From Bradyrhizobium sp. 149 (GTDB lineage: Bacteria > Pseudomonadota > Alphaproteobacteria > Rhizobiales > Xanthobacteraceae), in contig NZ_JADPKK010000022.1 of NCBI RefSeq assembly GCF_023073915.1, positions 1,798,001 to 1,862,000 of the forward strand: DNA of 64,000 nt. The letters are read 5' to 3'. Of the stretch, positions 27,145 to 38,694 are shown one piece after another. Numbering within the stretch: position 1 is the first letter of the stretch; every line of letters begins with the position of its first letter. The translations under genes were made by a program, and so were the position numbers. The notes beneath the pieces are model-generated. The model saw nothing but the letters and a program-made list of their open reading frames with translations. It was not told the origin of the DNA and searched no databases.

Positions 27145-27969
27145 TCAGCTCAACCAGAATTTCGGCGTCGTCGGCTCCAGCCGCCCGCCCGCGCGCACCG
27201 GTGCAATCCGCAGTGCGAGTCCCGTCGTGTCATCCGTCTCCACCGCGACGCCGCTCAGCGTCGCGGCGCCCGCCGCGGGCTCGAAGCGGCCTGACGGGAT
27301 TCCCGAGGTGAACCTGCGCAGCGGCTCTTCCTTCTGCATGCCGATGATGGAATCGTAGTCGCCGGTCATGCCGGCATCTGTCATGTAGGCGGTGCCGCCC
27401 GACAGGATCTGGTGGTCGGCGGTCGGCACATGGGTGTGGGTGCCGACGACGAGGCTGGCGCGGCCGTCGCAGAAGAAGCCGATGCCCTGTTTCTCGCTGC
27501 TCGCCTCGCAATGGAAATCGACCACGATGGCGTCCGCGGCAACGCCGAGCGGGCAGGCGCCGAGCTCGCGCTCCAGCGCTGCGAAGGGATCGTCGAACGG
27601 GGTCATGAAGACGCGGCCGAGCGCGTTGACGACGAGCGCGTGCTTGCCGTTCTTGGTCTCGACCAACGCGGCGCCGCGACCGGGCGTACCGCGCGGATAG
27701 TTCGCCGGCCGCACCAGGCGCTCGGCGCGCTCGATGAAAACAAGCGCTTCGCGCTGGTCCCAGGAATGGTTGCCGAGCGTCACCGCGTCCGCGCCTGCGT
27801 CGAGAAACTCCTGATAGATCGCTTCCGTGATACCAAAGCCGCCGGCGGAATTCTCGCCATTGACGACGACGAAATCGAGCGACCAGTCCTTGACCATGCC
27901 GGGCAGATATTCGGCGATGGCGTTGCGGCCGCTACGGCCGACCACATCACCCACGAAGAGAATGCGCAA
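27145..27969 (-). CDS. YmdB/TIGR00282-family metallophosphoesterase
   Basis: A 274-residue protein of standard length. Metal ligands lie in ILFVGDVVGRSGR, VVNGENSAGGFG, TLGNHSWDQRE, VDFHCEASSEKQ and GTHTHVPTAD. Bacillus YmdB is a cyclic-nucleotide phosphodiesterase affecting biofilm and RNA turnover; the role in alphaproteobacteria is not settled. It overlaps the upstream cyclo-ligase gene by 23 bases. Confidence 0.93.
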   Translation of the reverse strand: MRILFVGDVVGRSGRNAIAEYLPGMVKDWSLDFVVVNGENSAGGFGITEAIYQEFLDAGADAVTLGNHSWDQREALVFIERAERLVRPANYPRGTPGRGAALVETKNGKHALVVNALGRVFMTPFDDPFAALERELGACPLGVAADAIVVDFHCEASSEKQGIGFFCDGRASLVVGTHTHVPTADHQILSGGTAYMTDAGMTGDYDSIIGMQKEEPLRRFTSGIPSGRFEPAAGAATLSGVAVETDDTTGLALRIAPVRAGGRLEPTTPKFWLS

Positions 27970-28543
27970 CTTCAGAACTCCGGAAATCGAATACGTCGGA
28001 TTCCGTTAGCACATAATCCAGCGCGACGTCGTGGGATAGTGCCGGAACCGCCTTGATCTCCTGGGCTGCAAACGCGAGCCCGATGCCGATGATGTTCTTG
28101 GTTTTCCGCAGATGCGCGAAGGTGTGGTCGTAGTGCCCCGCGCCATAGCCGATGCGATGGCCGAGACGATCGAAGGCAGCGAGCGGCGTCAGCATGATGT
28201 CAGGGATGACTTCGGCGGCCCCGGGCGACGGCTCGGGAATGCCAAGCGGTCCGAGCATCAGGCGATCGTTCGGATGGAAGATGCGGAAGATCAGCGACTG
28301 GCCGCGCGCGGTGACGCAAGGCAGCGCGAGCCTGGCGCCCTCCTCGGCGAGCTTCTTCATCAGCGGTATCGGATCGATCTCGCTGCGGATCGGCGAATAG
28401 CCGGAGACGATGCTGCCCGACAGGAGCTGGAACGGCAGCCCGCGGTTGGCGAGCTTGGCGGCGGCGGCGGTGCGTTTCCTTTCGCTCAGCGCATCGCGGG
28501 CCGCGAGGGCTTTGGTACGGAGTTCGGCTTTCGAATTCGACAT
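27947..28543 (-). CDS. 5-formyltetrahydrofolate cyclo-ligase
   Basis: A 198-residue protein. The nucleotide-binding signature RIGYGAGHYDHTFAHLR corresponds to the family's GxGxGYYD motif, and SGYSPIRSEIDPIPLM corresponds to the folate-side region. It converts 5-formyl-THF to 5,10-methenyl-THF with ATP. Like E. coli ygfA, it lies downstream of 6S RNA and zapA on one strand, so it may be co-transcribed with the RNA. Confidence 0.95.
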   Translation of the reverse strand: MSNSKAELRTKALAARDALSERKRTAAAAKLANRGLPFQLLSGSIVSGYSPIRSEIDPIPLMKKLAEEGARLALPCVTARGQSLIFRIFHPNDRLMLGPLGIPEPSPGAAEVIPDIMLTPLAAFDRLGHRIGYGAGHYDHTFAHLRKTKNIIGIGLAFAAQEIKAVPALSHDVALDYVLTESDVFDFRSSEVAHSLRG

Positions 28544-28561
28544 GCGCTTTGGTCCCCCACG

Positions 28562-28632
28562 TCATCACCCGCCTTGTGCGCCCTCGCGCATGGGAGCGGG
28601 TGATCCCGCATTCCAGAGGCGGTGGTGATTCA
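28562..28632. repeat. Short palindromic repeat upstream of the cyclo-ligase gene
   Basis: TCATCACCCGCC and GAGCGGGTGAT face each other, followed by CCCGCATTCCAGAGGCGGTG. The wording resembles a common Bradyrhizobium intergenic element. It lies in the leader between 6S RNA and the cyclo-ligase gene. Confidence 0.45.
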
Positions 28633-28655
28633 CACAAAAGCAGCGGCGTACTGGA

Positions 28656-28691
28656 TGCCCCCCCGTGCGCAAATGCGCACTCGGGGGCATG
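28656..28691 (-). other. Strong stem-loop downstream of 6S RNA
   Basis: Read on the minus strand, ATGCCCCCGAGTGCGCA pairs with TGCGCACGGGGGGCAT-like sequence: a seven-base inner stem, two mismatches, then eight paired outer bases. A short T-run (CTTTT) follows only after about 18 bases, so it may be an RNA processing or stability element rather than a terminator. Confidence 0.5.
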
Positions 28692-28742
28692 ACACCTGTT
28701 GAACTGGCCGCAGTCATTTCAACAAGGACAAACCAAGCAAAC

Positions 28743-28870
28743 AAAAAGTGCGAAGCCGCGAACGCCGTTGAAGCACTCGATCCCGGAGTTCCCTACGAAA
28801 GTAGGTGGGCACCATATGTCCGAGCCCACGGGCCCGGCCAGGGACAGTTCCCTAAAGGATCGATAAGGCC
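28743..28870 (-). ncRNA. ssrS: 6S RNA
   Basis: Identified by position and fold. It lies between zapA and the cyclo-ligase gene, the conserved 6S location. On the minus strand TCGATCC near the 5' end pairs with GGATCGA near the 3' end as the closing stem. Inside are an AGGGA/TCCCT hairpin, an apical GTGGGC/GCCCAC stem and the GGGAACTCC strand of the internal bubble. A CATAAT -10 box (28877-28882) sits about seven bases before the proposed 5' end. The 3' end has an AGTGC/GCACT stem followed by TTTTT. Exact ends are approximate. The RNA binds sigma-70 RNA polymerase as a promoter mimic. Confidence 0.75.
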
Positions 28871-28876
28871 CCGGGG

Positions 28877-28882
28877 ATTATG
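28877..28882 (-). promoter_or_regulatory. -10 box of the 6S RNA promoter
   Basis: The minus strand reads CATAAT, followed after six bases by the GGCC start of the predicted RNA. I do not see a convincing -35 at 16-18 bases, although TTGCAG lies further upstream. Confidence 0.45.
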
Positions 28883-28956
28883 GCTCCTGACGCGCGTCGC
28901 AGCCTCGCTTCTGCAATGTAACAACGATGCTGACGAATCACCAGCCCGGTGAAGGG

Positions 28957-29340
28957 TCAGCCGATCGCAATCCCGTTGCCGACGGTCCGGTTCAGGACCT
29001 GGGTCGACTTCTCGATGCGATCGGCGGCGGCGTTCAGTGCGTTGACGACCGCGGTCTGGGTCAACCGGGCGCGCTCGACGGCGGCGTTGCGGAAATCCCG
29101 CAATTCGGTCAGCTCCTGCTCCATGGTACGGATGCGGTTGCCGGCGTCGACCAGCTCGTCGCAGACGGTCAGCGCCGCCATCACGGTGAGCCTCGCATCA
29201 CCGATCTCGCCGAATTTTCCGCGCAGCGACTGAATCCGCGTCTCCAGGCTCTCGGCGAGCTTGAGCAGCCGCACCTCCTGGCCCTCCTCGCAGGCCATGC
29301 GGTATTGCCGGCCGTTGATGGTGACGTTGATGTGGCTCAT
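28957..29340 (-). CDS. zapA: Cell division protein ZapA
   Basis: A 127-residue protein. The N-terminus MSHINVTINGRQYRMACEEG is the typical ZapA beta-hairpin start, followed by VRLLKLAESLETRI and a long C-terminal coiled coil. ZapA bundles FtsZ filaments at mid-cell. The start overlaps the stop of the preceding coiled-coil gene by four bases. Confidence 0.93.
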   Translation of the reverse strand: MSHINVTINGRQYRMACEEGQEVRLLKLAESLETRIQSLRGKFGEIGDARLTVMAALTVCDELVDAGNRIRTMEQELTELRDFRNAAVERARLTQTAVVNALNAAADRIEKSTQVLNRTVGNGIAIG

Positions 29341-29657
29341 CCGTCCTCTCCGGTATCGAGCACCGAGCGTATCGTGACGATCGCGGAATCCAGCCGGTCG
29401 GAGATCTCGCGGCTGGAGCGCTCGAGCTTGCGCGCCTTCACCAGCGCCCCGTCGAGCTCGTCGGCAAGCCGCGAGCGGTCCGCGCCCAGCGCCTGGATTC
29501 GCGCCGCGAGCTCGTTCTCGTCGCGGTCGGCGTCGCGCCGCCGCTCCACCGCGCTTTCGAGCGAGTCGAGCGCCGCCATGAGCCTGCGGGTCGCGATCTC
29601 GATCTCGACGGCCGAGGACTCCGTCATGGCAGAGCTGTTGGATACGCGATCGTTCAT
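29337..29657 (-). CDS. DUF4164-like coiled-coil protein upstream of zapA
   Basis: About 106 residues, mostly one coiled coil: IEIATRRLMAALDSLESAVE and DRSRLADELDGALVKARKLE. It matches the small DUF4164-type proteins encoded before zapA in Rhizobiales. The start is uncertain: ATG at 29657, ATG at 29627 (MTESSAVEIE) or TTG at 29732 are all in frame. The four-base overlap with zapA suggests co-translation and perhaps a ZapB-like partner role (inference). Confidence 0.75.
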   Translation of the reverse strand: MNDRVSNSSAMTESSAVEIEIATRRLMAALDSLESAVERRRDADRDENELAARIQALGADRSRLADELDGALVKARKLERSSREISDRLDSAIVTIRSVLDTGEDG

Positions 29658-29965
29658 GCGGTCAGCGGCGGAACCTGTGGCCTTGCCCGTGGGCTTTTCC
29701 TTGGGCTTTTCGTGGGGCTTGCCGTCCGGCAAAAGACTCGGTTCGGCAAGCGGTTAGAAGCAGAAATTTACGTGGCAAGCTAGGGAAGCGCAACGCCGCC
29801 GCGAAACTATGCACTGCTAAGCAACTTTTACGGCCAAACCGACGTTTGATTGCCTTGGACTCCCGGAACCGAGGTGCTATTTCAGCCCCGACCTTCAGTG
29901 CCGCCAGGCTCCTTCCATGCGGCCCGCTCCGCCGCCAAGCGCCTCATTTCAGACGGATTTCAGAC
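29658..29965. other. Divergent promoter region between the zapA operon and tkt
   Basis: About 300 bases separate the divergent starts. I see no strong sigma-70 hexamers, operator dyad or riboswitch fold. An AT-richer stretch (29810-29850) is the likeliest promoter zone. Confidence 0.3.
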
Positions 29966-31951
<1,986 letters not shown>

Positions 31952-32004
31952 GAGTTGAGCTTGCCAAAAAAAAGGATTACGTAACTCCTCATATGATCAA
32001 GCAC

Positions 32005-32023
32005 CGCCCGGCCGAACCGGGCG
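32005..32023. other. Hairpin in the tkt-gap spacer
   Basis: CGCCCGG and CCGGGCG form a perfect seven-base stem with a CCGAA loop. No T-tract follows on the plus strand (an A-run does), so it is not a classical terminator. It may set differential mRNA stability between tkt and gap. Confidence 0.4.
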
Positions 32024-32121
32024 TCCGCCCTAAAAAAACCCTCGCAGGCGCGCTAAGCGCGTTGTGCGGGATGATTGGCGTTATCGACACCCGTCATTGA
32101 ACGGTCATAAGGAGACGAAAC

Positions 32122-33129
<1,008 letters not shown>

Positions 33130-33143
33130 GTAGCAGGTCTCGT

Positions 33144-33256
33144 GTCCCGGACGCGGTGCAGAGCGCTTGCGCTGCTCCGCAGAGCCGGGACCCATGTCTC
33201 CCCGCGTAGGTCCCGGTTCTGCACAGCGGCACTTCGCGCCGCAGTGCGCCCGGGAC
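33144..33256. repeat. Palindromic repeat between gap and pgk
   Basis: The element begins GTCCCGGACGCGGTGCAG and ends GCGCCCGGGAC, with nested GCGCTTGCGCTGC and GCGGCACTTCGCGCCGC arms and GAGCCGGGACCCAT facing GGTCCCGGTTCTG. It can fold into a long multi-arm structure and resembles a frequent Bradyrhizobium element. Its position inside a glycolytic operon suggests an effect on mRNA processing. Confidence 0.65.
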
Positions 33257-33271
33257 AAGAGAGAGTGTCCG

Positions 33272-34468
33272 ATGACCAACAAATTCCGCACCCTCGACGA
33301 CGTCGACGTGAAGGGCAAGCGCGTGCTGCTGCGCGTCGATCTCAACGTGCCCATGGACAACGGGCGCGTCAGTGACGCAACGCGGCTCGAGCGCGTCGCG
33401 CCGACCATCACCGAAATCTCGGACAAGGGCGGCAAGGTCATCCTGCTCGCGCATTTCGGCCGACCGAAAGGGCGCGACGCCAAGGACTCGCTCAAGCCGG
33501 TTGCCGAGGCGCTCGCCAAGGTCGTGAAGAAGCAAGTCGCCTTCGCCGATGACTGCATCGGCGAGGCCGCGGCCAGCGCCGTTGCCGGCTTGAAGGACGG
33601 CGACATCCTCTGTCTGGAAAACACCCGCTTCCACAAGGAAGAGGAAAAGAACGATCCCGCCTTCGTCGCGCAACTGGCCAAGCTCGGCGACATCTGGGTC
33701 AATGACGCGTTCTCGGCCGCGCACCGCGCCCACGCCTCAACCGAAGGCCTCGGCCACAAGCTGCCGGCCTATGCCGGCCGCACCATGCAGGCCGAACTGG
33801 TTGCGCTGGAGAAGGCGCTGGGCTCACCGACCAAGCCCGTCATCGCAATCATCGGCGGCGCAAAGGTCTCGACCAAGATTGACCTGCTCGAAAACCTCGT
33901 GACCAAGGTTGACGCGCTGGTGATCGGCGGCGGCATGGCCAACACCTTCCTGCACGCCCAGGGCGTCGGGATCGGCAAGTCACTGGCCGAGAAGGATCTC
34001 GCCGCGACCGCGCTGCGCATCATGGAGAAGGCGGAAGCCGCCAACTGCGCCATCATCCTGCCGGTCGACGCCACCGTCGCCTATCATTTCGCGGCCAACG
34101 CGCCGTCGCACGCCTATGGCCTCGACGCAATCCCGGCCGACGGCATGATCCTTGATGTCGGTCCGCAGTCGATCGCACGTGTCCATGCCGCGATCGACGA
34201 TGCGGCGACGCTGGTCTGGAACGGACCGCTCGGTGCCTTCGAGATGCAGCCCTTCGACCGCGGCACGATGTCCGCCGCCAAGCATGCCGCCGAGCGCACC
34301 AAGGCCAAGAAGCTGATCTCGATCGCGGGCGGCGGCGACACCGTCGCGGCCCTCAACCAGGCCCATGTGGCCGGCCAGTTCACCTATGTCTCGACCGCCG
34401 GTGGCGCATTTCTTGAATGGATGGAAGGCAAGCCCCTGCCCGGCGTCGAAGTTCTGCGCGTCAAGTAG
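33272..34468 (+). CDS. pgk: Phosphoglycerate kinase
   Basis: A 398-residue monomeric kinase. Signatures are KRVLLRVDLNVPMDNG near the start, AHFGRPKG, and the C-terminal GGGDTVAALNQ nucleotide-binding loop. The start MTNKFRTLDDVDVKGK was chosen; upstream in-frame sequence belongs to the repeat. It transfers phosphate from 1,3-bisphosphoglycerate to ADP. The class II aldolase gene follows after 54 bases. Confidence 0.98.
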   Translation: MTNKFRTLDDVDVKGKRVLLRVDLNVPMDNGRVSDATRLERVAPTITEISDKGGKVILLAHFGRPKGRDAKDSLKPVAEALAKVVKKQVAFADDCIGEAAASAVAGLKDGDILCLENTRFHKEEEKNDPAFVAQLAKLGDIWVNDAFSAAHRAHASTEGLGHKLPAYAGRTMQAELVALEKALGSPTKPVIAIIGGAKVSTKIDLLENLVTKVDALVIGGGMANTFLHAQGVGIGKSLAEKDLAATALRIMEKAEAANCAIILPVDATVAYHFAANAPSHAYGLDAIPADGMILDVGPQSIARVHAAIDDAATLVWNGPLGAFEMQPFDRGTMSAAKHAAERTKAKKLISIAGGGDTVAALNQAHVAGQFTYVSTAGGAFLEWMEGKPLPGVEVLRVK

Positions 34469-34522
34469 TCAGTCGGAAAATAGCTAGCGGGCCCCGAAGG
34501 CCCAAACGGGAGAAAAAGACAG

Positions 34523-35590
34523 ATGGCTCGGATCACGTTACGTCAATTGCTCGACCATGCGGCGGAGAACGATTACGGCGTACCGGCCTTCAACATCAAC
34601 AACATGGAGCAGGCGCTGGCGATCATGGACGCGGCCAACCAGGTCGACGCGCCCGTCATCATCCAGGCCTCGCGCGGTGCACGCTCCTACGCCAATGACG
34701 TCATGCTCAAGCACATGATGGACGCGGTGACCGAGATCTATCCGCACATCCCGGTCTGCGTGCATCTCGACCACGGCAACGAGCCGGCAACCTGCATGAC
34801 CGCGATCCAGGCCGGCTTCACCTCGGTGATGATGGACGGCTCGCTCAAGGCCGACGGCAAGACCCCCGGCGACTGGAGCTACAATGTCGGCGTCACCAAG
34901 ACCGTGACCGACATGGCCCATCTCGGCGGCATCTCGGTCGAGGGCGAGCTCGGCGTGCTCGGCTCGCTCGAGACCGGCATGGGCGCCAAGGAAGACGGCC
35001 ACGGCGCCGAGGGCAAGCTGAGCCACGACCAGCTCCTGACCAATCCGGATGAAGCCGTGAAGTTCGTCCAGGAGACCCAGGTCGACGCGCTCGCGATCGC
35101 GATGGGGACGTCTCACGGTGCTTACAAGTTCACCCGCAAGCCCGACGGCGACATCCTCGCCATGAACGTGATCGAGGAGATCCACCGCAAGCTGCCGAAC
35201 ATGCATCTCGTCATGCACGGCTCCTCGTCGGTGCCGCAGGACCTTCAGGACATCATCAACGCCTATGGCGGCAAGATGAAGCCGACCTGGGGCGTGCCCG
35301 TCGCCGAGATCCAGCGCGGCATCAAGCACGGCGTGCGCAAGATCAACATCGACACCGACAACCGCATGGCGATGACCGGCCAGATCCGGAAGGTGCTCAA
35401 GGACAATCCGGAAGAGTTCGACCCGCGCAAGTACCTGAAGCCCGCGATGGAAGCGATGACCAAGCTCTGCAAGCAGCGGCTCCAGGAATTCAATACCGCA
35501 GGCCAAGCCTCCAAGATCAAGAAGGTGCTGACAACGGCCGAGATGGCCAAGCGCTACGCCAAGGGCGAGCTCGCCCCGAAGGTGGCGTAA
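34523..35590 (+). CDS. fba: Class II fructose-bisphosphate aldolase
   Basis: A 355-residue zinc-dependent aldolase, type B (CbbA-like) in length. The zinc region is VCVHLDHGNEP, followed by the active-site segment FTSVMMDGSLKADGKTPGDW and GGISVEGELGVLGSLE. It cleaves fructose-1,6-bisphosphate and may also act on sedoheptulose bisphosphate. A class I aldolase gene lies only 179 bases downstream. Confidence 0.96.
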   Translation: MARITLRQLLDHAAENDYGVPAFNINNMEQALAIMDAANQVDAPVIIQASRGARSYANDVMLKHMMDAVTEIYPHIPVCVHLDHGNEPATCMTAIQAGFTSVMMDGSLKADGKTPGDWSYNVGVTKTVTDMAHLGGISVEGELGVLGSLETGMGAKEDGHGAEGKLSHDQLLTNPDEAVKFVQETQVDALAIAMGTSHGAYKFTRKPDGDILAMNVIEEIHRKLPNMHLVMHGSSSVPQDLQDIINAYGGKMKPTWGVPVAEIQRGIKHGVRKINIDTDNRMAMTGQIRKVLKDNPEEFDPRKYLKPAMEAMTKLCKQRLQEFNTAGQASKIKKVLTTAEMAKRYAKGELAPKVA

Positions 35591-35609
35591 GCCACCCCCC
35601 ACTTTCTCC

Positions 35610-35651
35610 GTCATTCCGGGGCGCCACCAAGCGGCGAGCCCGGGATGACGA
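35610..35651. repeat. Short palindromic repeat between the two aldolase genes
   Basis: GTCATTCCGGGGCGCC and GAGCCCGGGATGACG face each other around a short loop. This matches the typical short palindrome found between Bradyrhizobium genes and could end or stabilise the upstream fba transcript. Confidence 0.55.
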
Positions 35652-35769
35652 CCTTGCTGCCGGCGCCAAAGCCTCCCCCCTTGCCCTGCGACGAACGTTA
35701 ACTCGGCATTTGCCCGAGAACGGTCTATTTTCACCGGCAAGGGCAGAATCGTTTTGGGAGGACATCTCG

Positions 35770-36795
35770 ATGAATCTGACTGAGCTCAACAGGATCGCGA
35801 CCGCCATGGTCGCGCCCGGCAAGGGCATCCTTGCCGCCGACGAATCCTCCGGCACCATCAAGAAGCGTTTCGACGCGATCGGCGTGGAATCAACCGAACA
35901 GAACCGCCGCGACTATCGCGAGATGCTGTTCCGCGCGAAGGACGCCATGAGCCGATACATCTCCGGCGTCATCCTCTATGACGAGACGATCTGGCAGGAC
36001 GCGAAGGACGGCACGCCCCTGGTCAAGCTGATCGAGAGTAGCGGCGCCATTCCCGGCATCAAGGTCGACGAGGGCACGCAAGCCCTGCCGATGTGCCCGG
36101 GCGAGCTCGTCACCGTCGGGCTCGACAAGCTCGCGGAGCGGCTGAAGACATATTACGAGCGCGGCGCCCGCTTCGCCAAATGGCGCGCGGTGATCGACAT
36201 CGGCAGCGGTATCCCCTCGATGACCGCGATCAGCGTCAACGCCCACGCGCTGGCGCGCTATGCAGCGCTGTGCCAGGCCGCGCAGATCGTGCCGATCGTC
36301 GAGCCCGAAGTGCTGATGGACGGCGATCACGACATCGATCGCTGCTATGAGGTGACGAGCCGTGTGCTCAACAAGACGTTTCAGGAATTGCGCGTGCAGC
36401 GCGTCGCGCTCGAGGGCATGGTGCTGAAGCCGAACATGGCCGTCTCCGGCAAGAAATGCGCGAAGCAGGCTTCCGTCGAGGAGGTCGCGGAGAAGACGAT
36501 ACGGCTGCTCAGGGCTTGCGTCCCCGCGGCGGTGCCCGGCATCGCCTTCCTCTCCGGCGGCCAGTCGGACGAGGAGGCAACCGCGCATCTCAACGCCATG
36601 CACAAGCTCGGCCCGTTGCCCTGGGGCCTGACCTTCTCCTACGGTCGCGCGCTCCAGGCCGCACCGCAGAAGGCATGGTCTGGCAAGGCCGAGAATGTCG
36701 CGGCCGGACAAGACGCATTCAGTCACCGCGCGCGTATGAATGGACTCGCCTCCAGGGGCGAATGGCAAAGCAGCCTGGAACAGAAGGCAGCCTAG
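35770..36795 (+). CDS. Class I fructose-bisphosphate aldolase
   Basis: A 341-residue Schiff-base aldolase of the eukaryote-like type. MVAPGKGILAADESSGTIKK is the family start region, and the Schiff-base lysine is Lys220 in LEGMVLKPNM. The C-terminus has FSYGRALQAAPQKAW. The start MNLTELNRI has a GGAGG site nine bases upstream. It is metal-independent, unlike its neighbour, which may matter under zinc limitation or oxidative stress (inference). Confidence 0.96.
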   Translation: MNLTELNRIATAMVAPGKGILAADESSGTIKKRFDAIGVESTEQNRRDYREMLFRAKDAMSRYISGVILYDETIWQDAKDGTPLVKLIESSGAIPGIKVDEGTQALPMCPGELVTVGLDKLAERLKTYYERGARFAKWRAVIDIGSGIPSMTAISVNAHALARYAALCQAAQIVPIVEPEVLMDGDHDIDRCYEVTSRVLNKTFQELRVQRVALEGMVLKPNMAVSGKKCAKQASVEEVAEKTIRLLRACVPAAVPGIAFLSGGQSDEEATAHLNAMHKLGPLPWGLTFSYGRALQAAPQKAWSGKAENVAAGQDAFSHRARMNGLASRGEWQSSLEQKAA

Positions 36796-36798
36796 ATC

Positions 36799-37473
36799 TT
36801 GTCGAACAAATCTCCTCCGCCGCGCCCGGCGCCGCGCCTTTATCTGGCAACACCTGTGGTCGACGATCACGTCTCGCTTCTGGCCGAGCTGCCCGCCCTG
36901 CTCGCCTCCGCCGACGTCGCGGCCGTGCTGCTGCGGCTGAAACAGACCGATCAGCGCACCATGATCTCGCGGATCAAGGCGCTCGCGCCGGTCGTGCAGA
37001 ATGCGGGGGCAGCCCTGCTCGTCGACGGCCATCCTGAGCTCGTCGCACGCGGCGGCGCCGACGGCGCGCACCTACCCGGCATCGCCGCGCTGAAAGAGGC
37101 GTTGCCATCGCTCAAGCCCGATCGCATCGCCGGCGTCGCCGGGCTGACGACGCGGCACCATTCCATGGATGCGGGCGAGATGGGCGCCGACTACGTGCTG
37201 TTCGGCGAGCCCGACACGAAAGGCCAGCGGCCGTCGTCGCAGGCGATTGCCGAGCGGCTGGATTGGTGGGCCGAGCTGTTCGAGCCGCCCTGCGTCGGCT
37301 TTGCCATGTCGCTGGAAGAGGCCCACGAATTCGCCGCCAGCGGCGCCGATTTCGTGCTGGTGGGCGACTTCATCTGGGCCGATCCGCGCGGACCCAAGGC
37401 CGCGCTGATCGAGGTCGACGCTGCGATCAAGCAGGCCCATGCGACTGCGCTTGCAGGTCAGGAGCACGGCTAG
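36799..37473 (+). CDS. ThiE-like (thiamine phosphate synthase family) protein, degenerate
   Basis: A 224-residue TIM-barrel protein. Strand pattern and DGHPELVARGGADGAHLPG recall the NDRxDLA...DGVHLGQ region of ThiE, but the Asn-Asp is replaced by Asp-Gly and the Gly-Gln after His-Leu by Pro-Gly. The later GADYVLFGEPDTKG and MSLEEAHEFAASGADFVLVG keep the fold but not the canonical phosphate-binding GGI. A TTG start at 36799 lies three bases after the aldolase stop. Thiamine synthase activity is doubtful. Confidence 0.75.
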   Translation: MSNKSPPPRPAPRLYLATPVVDDHVSLLAELPALLASADVAAVLLRLKQTDQRTMISRIKALAPVVQNAGAALLVDGHPELVARGGADGAHLPGIAALKEALPSLKPDRIAGVAGLTTRHHSMDAGEMGADYVLFGEPDTKGQRPSSQAIAERLDWWAELFEPPCVGFAMSLEEAHEFAASGADFVLVGDFIWADPRGPKAALIEVDAAIKQAHATALAGQEHG

Positions 37474-37481
37474 CGCCCGAC

Positions 37482-38582
37482 ATGAAGCTCCCGCGCATCA
37501 CCATCCTGGCCACGCTGCTGCTGACGGCGCCCGCGGCCGCGCAGCTGCAGATCACGCCGCCGGCCGCAACGCCGAGCCCGCCGGCCGAGAAACAGAAGCC
37601 GAAGCCGCCGCCCGTCGCCAAGAAGAAGGAGGCCGCGCCGGCCCCCAAACCTTCAGCCTCGCCCAAGCCTTCAGCGTCTCCCAAACCATCGGCCTCCCCA
37701 AAGGCGCCCCCTGCCGCGACCGTGATCCCGGCACCTCCGACCGACAATCCCAACGTCGATCTGGTGTTCGGCGCCTATCAGCGCGGCCAGTACAAGACCG
37801 CCTTCGATCTCGCCACCGCCCGTGCCGAGGCCGGCGATGCCAAGGCGATGACCATGCTGGGCGAGCTCTATTCCAACGCCATGGGCATCCGGCGCGACTA
37901 CGCCAAGGCGCTGCAATGGTACAAGCGCGCTTCCGACGCCGGCGACCGCGAGGCGATGTTCGCGCTCGCCATGCTCAGGATGTCCGGCCGCGGCGGCCCG
38001 GTCGACAAAAACGAGGCGGTGAAGCTGATGGCGTCCGCCGCCAAGCTCGGCGAGCCCAGGGCCGCCTATAATCTCGCGCTGCTTTACCTCGACGGCCAGA
38101 CCCTGCCGCAGGACGTCAAGCGCTCCGCGGAGTTGCTGCGCCAGGCGGCCGATGCCGGCCTGTCCGAGGCGCAATACGCGCTCGCGACCTTCTACAAGGA
38201 AGGCACCGGCGTGCCGAAGGACCCGGAACGGGCGGTGCGTCTGCTCCAGGCGGCGACGCTGACCGACAATGTCGATGCCGAGGTCGAATACGCGATTGCG
38301 CTGTTCAACGGCACCGGCACGCCGAAGAACCAGCCGGCGGCTGTCGCGTTGCTCCGCAAGGCCTCCCGCCAGGGCAGCGCCATCGCGCAGAACCGGCTGG
38401 CCTGGGTCCTGATCAACGGCATGGGGACATCCGTGGACAAGGTCGAAGGATTCAAATGGCATCTGGTCGCCAAGACCGCCGGCAAGGGCGATCCGGAGCT
38501 GGACAAGCAATTGTCCGATTTGCCGGCCGAGGACCGGGCCAAGGCCGAGGCCGCAGCCAGGAAATGGCTCGGGACCAAATGA
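37482..38582 (+). CDS. Exported Sel1-like repeat protein
   Basis: A 366-residue protein. Residues 1-20 are a signal peptide (MKLPRITILATLLLTAPAAA). A low-complexity Pro/Lys/Ala/Ser linker with PKPSAS repeats follows to about residue 80. Five or more Sel1/TPR-like repeats then run to the end (AMTMLGELYSNAMGIRRDYA, AMFALAMLRMSGRGGPVDK, and so on). Such solenoids bind proteins in the periplasm. It follows the ThiE-like gene by eight bases, so the two are probably co-transcribed. Confidence 0.88.
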   Translation: MKLPRITILATLLLTAPAAAQLQITPPAATPSPPAEKQKPKPPPVAKKKEAAPAPKPSASPKPSASPKPSASPKAPPAATVIPAPPTDNPNVDLVFGAYQRGQYKTAFDLATARAEAGDAKAMTMLGELYSNAMGIRRDYAKALQWYKRASDAGDREAMFALAMLRMSGRGGPVDKNEAVKLMASAAKLGEPRAAYNLALLYLDGQTLPQDVKRSAELLRQAADAGLSEAQYALATFYKEGTGVPKDPERAVRLLQAATLTDNVDAEVEYAIALFNGTGTPKNQPAAVALLRKASRQGSAIAQNRLAWVLINGMGTSVDKVEGFKWHLVAKTAGKGDPELDKQLSDLPAEDRAKAEAAARKWLGTK

Positions 38583-38694
38583 TTTGACGCCGAATGAACT
38601 GAAGCAATGACTTGACCTTGGGCCCCTCGCAGGGCACCCCATCCCTCAATCAGGCGCGATTTCGCGCCATTTCCCCCGATCCAGACCAGAGCTC

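Noticed and set aside
36799..37473. TPP riboswitch or thiamine operon
   Set aside because: No THI-box-like sequence before the ThiE-like gene and no other thi genes; the gene follows the aldolase by three bases.
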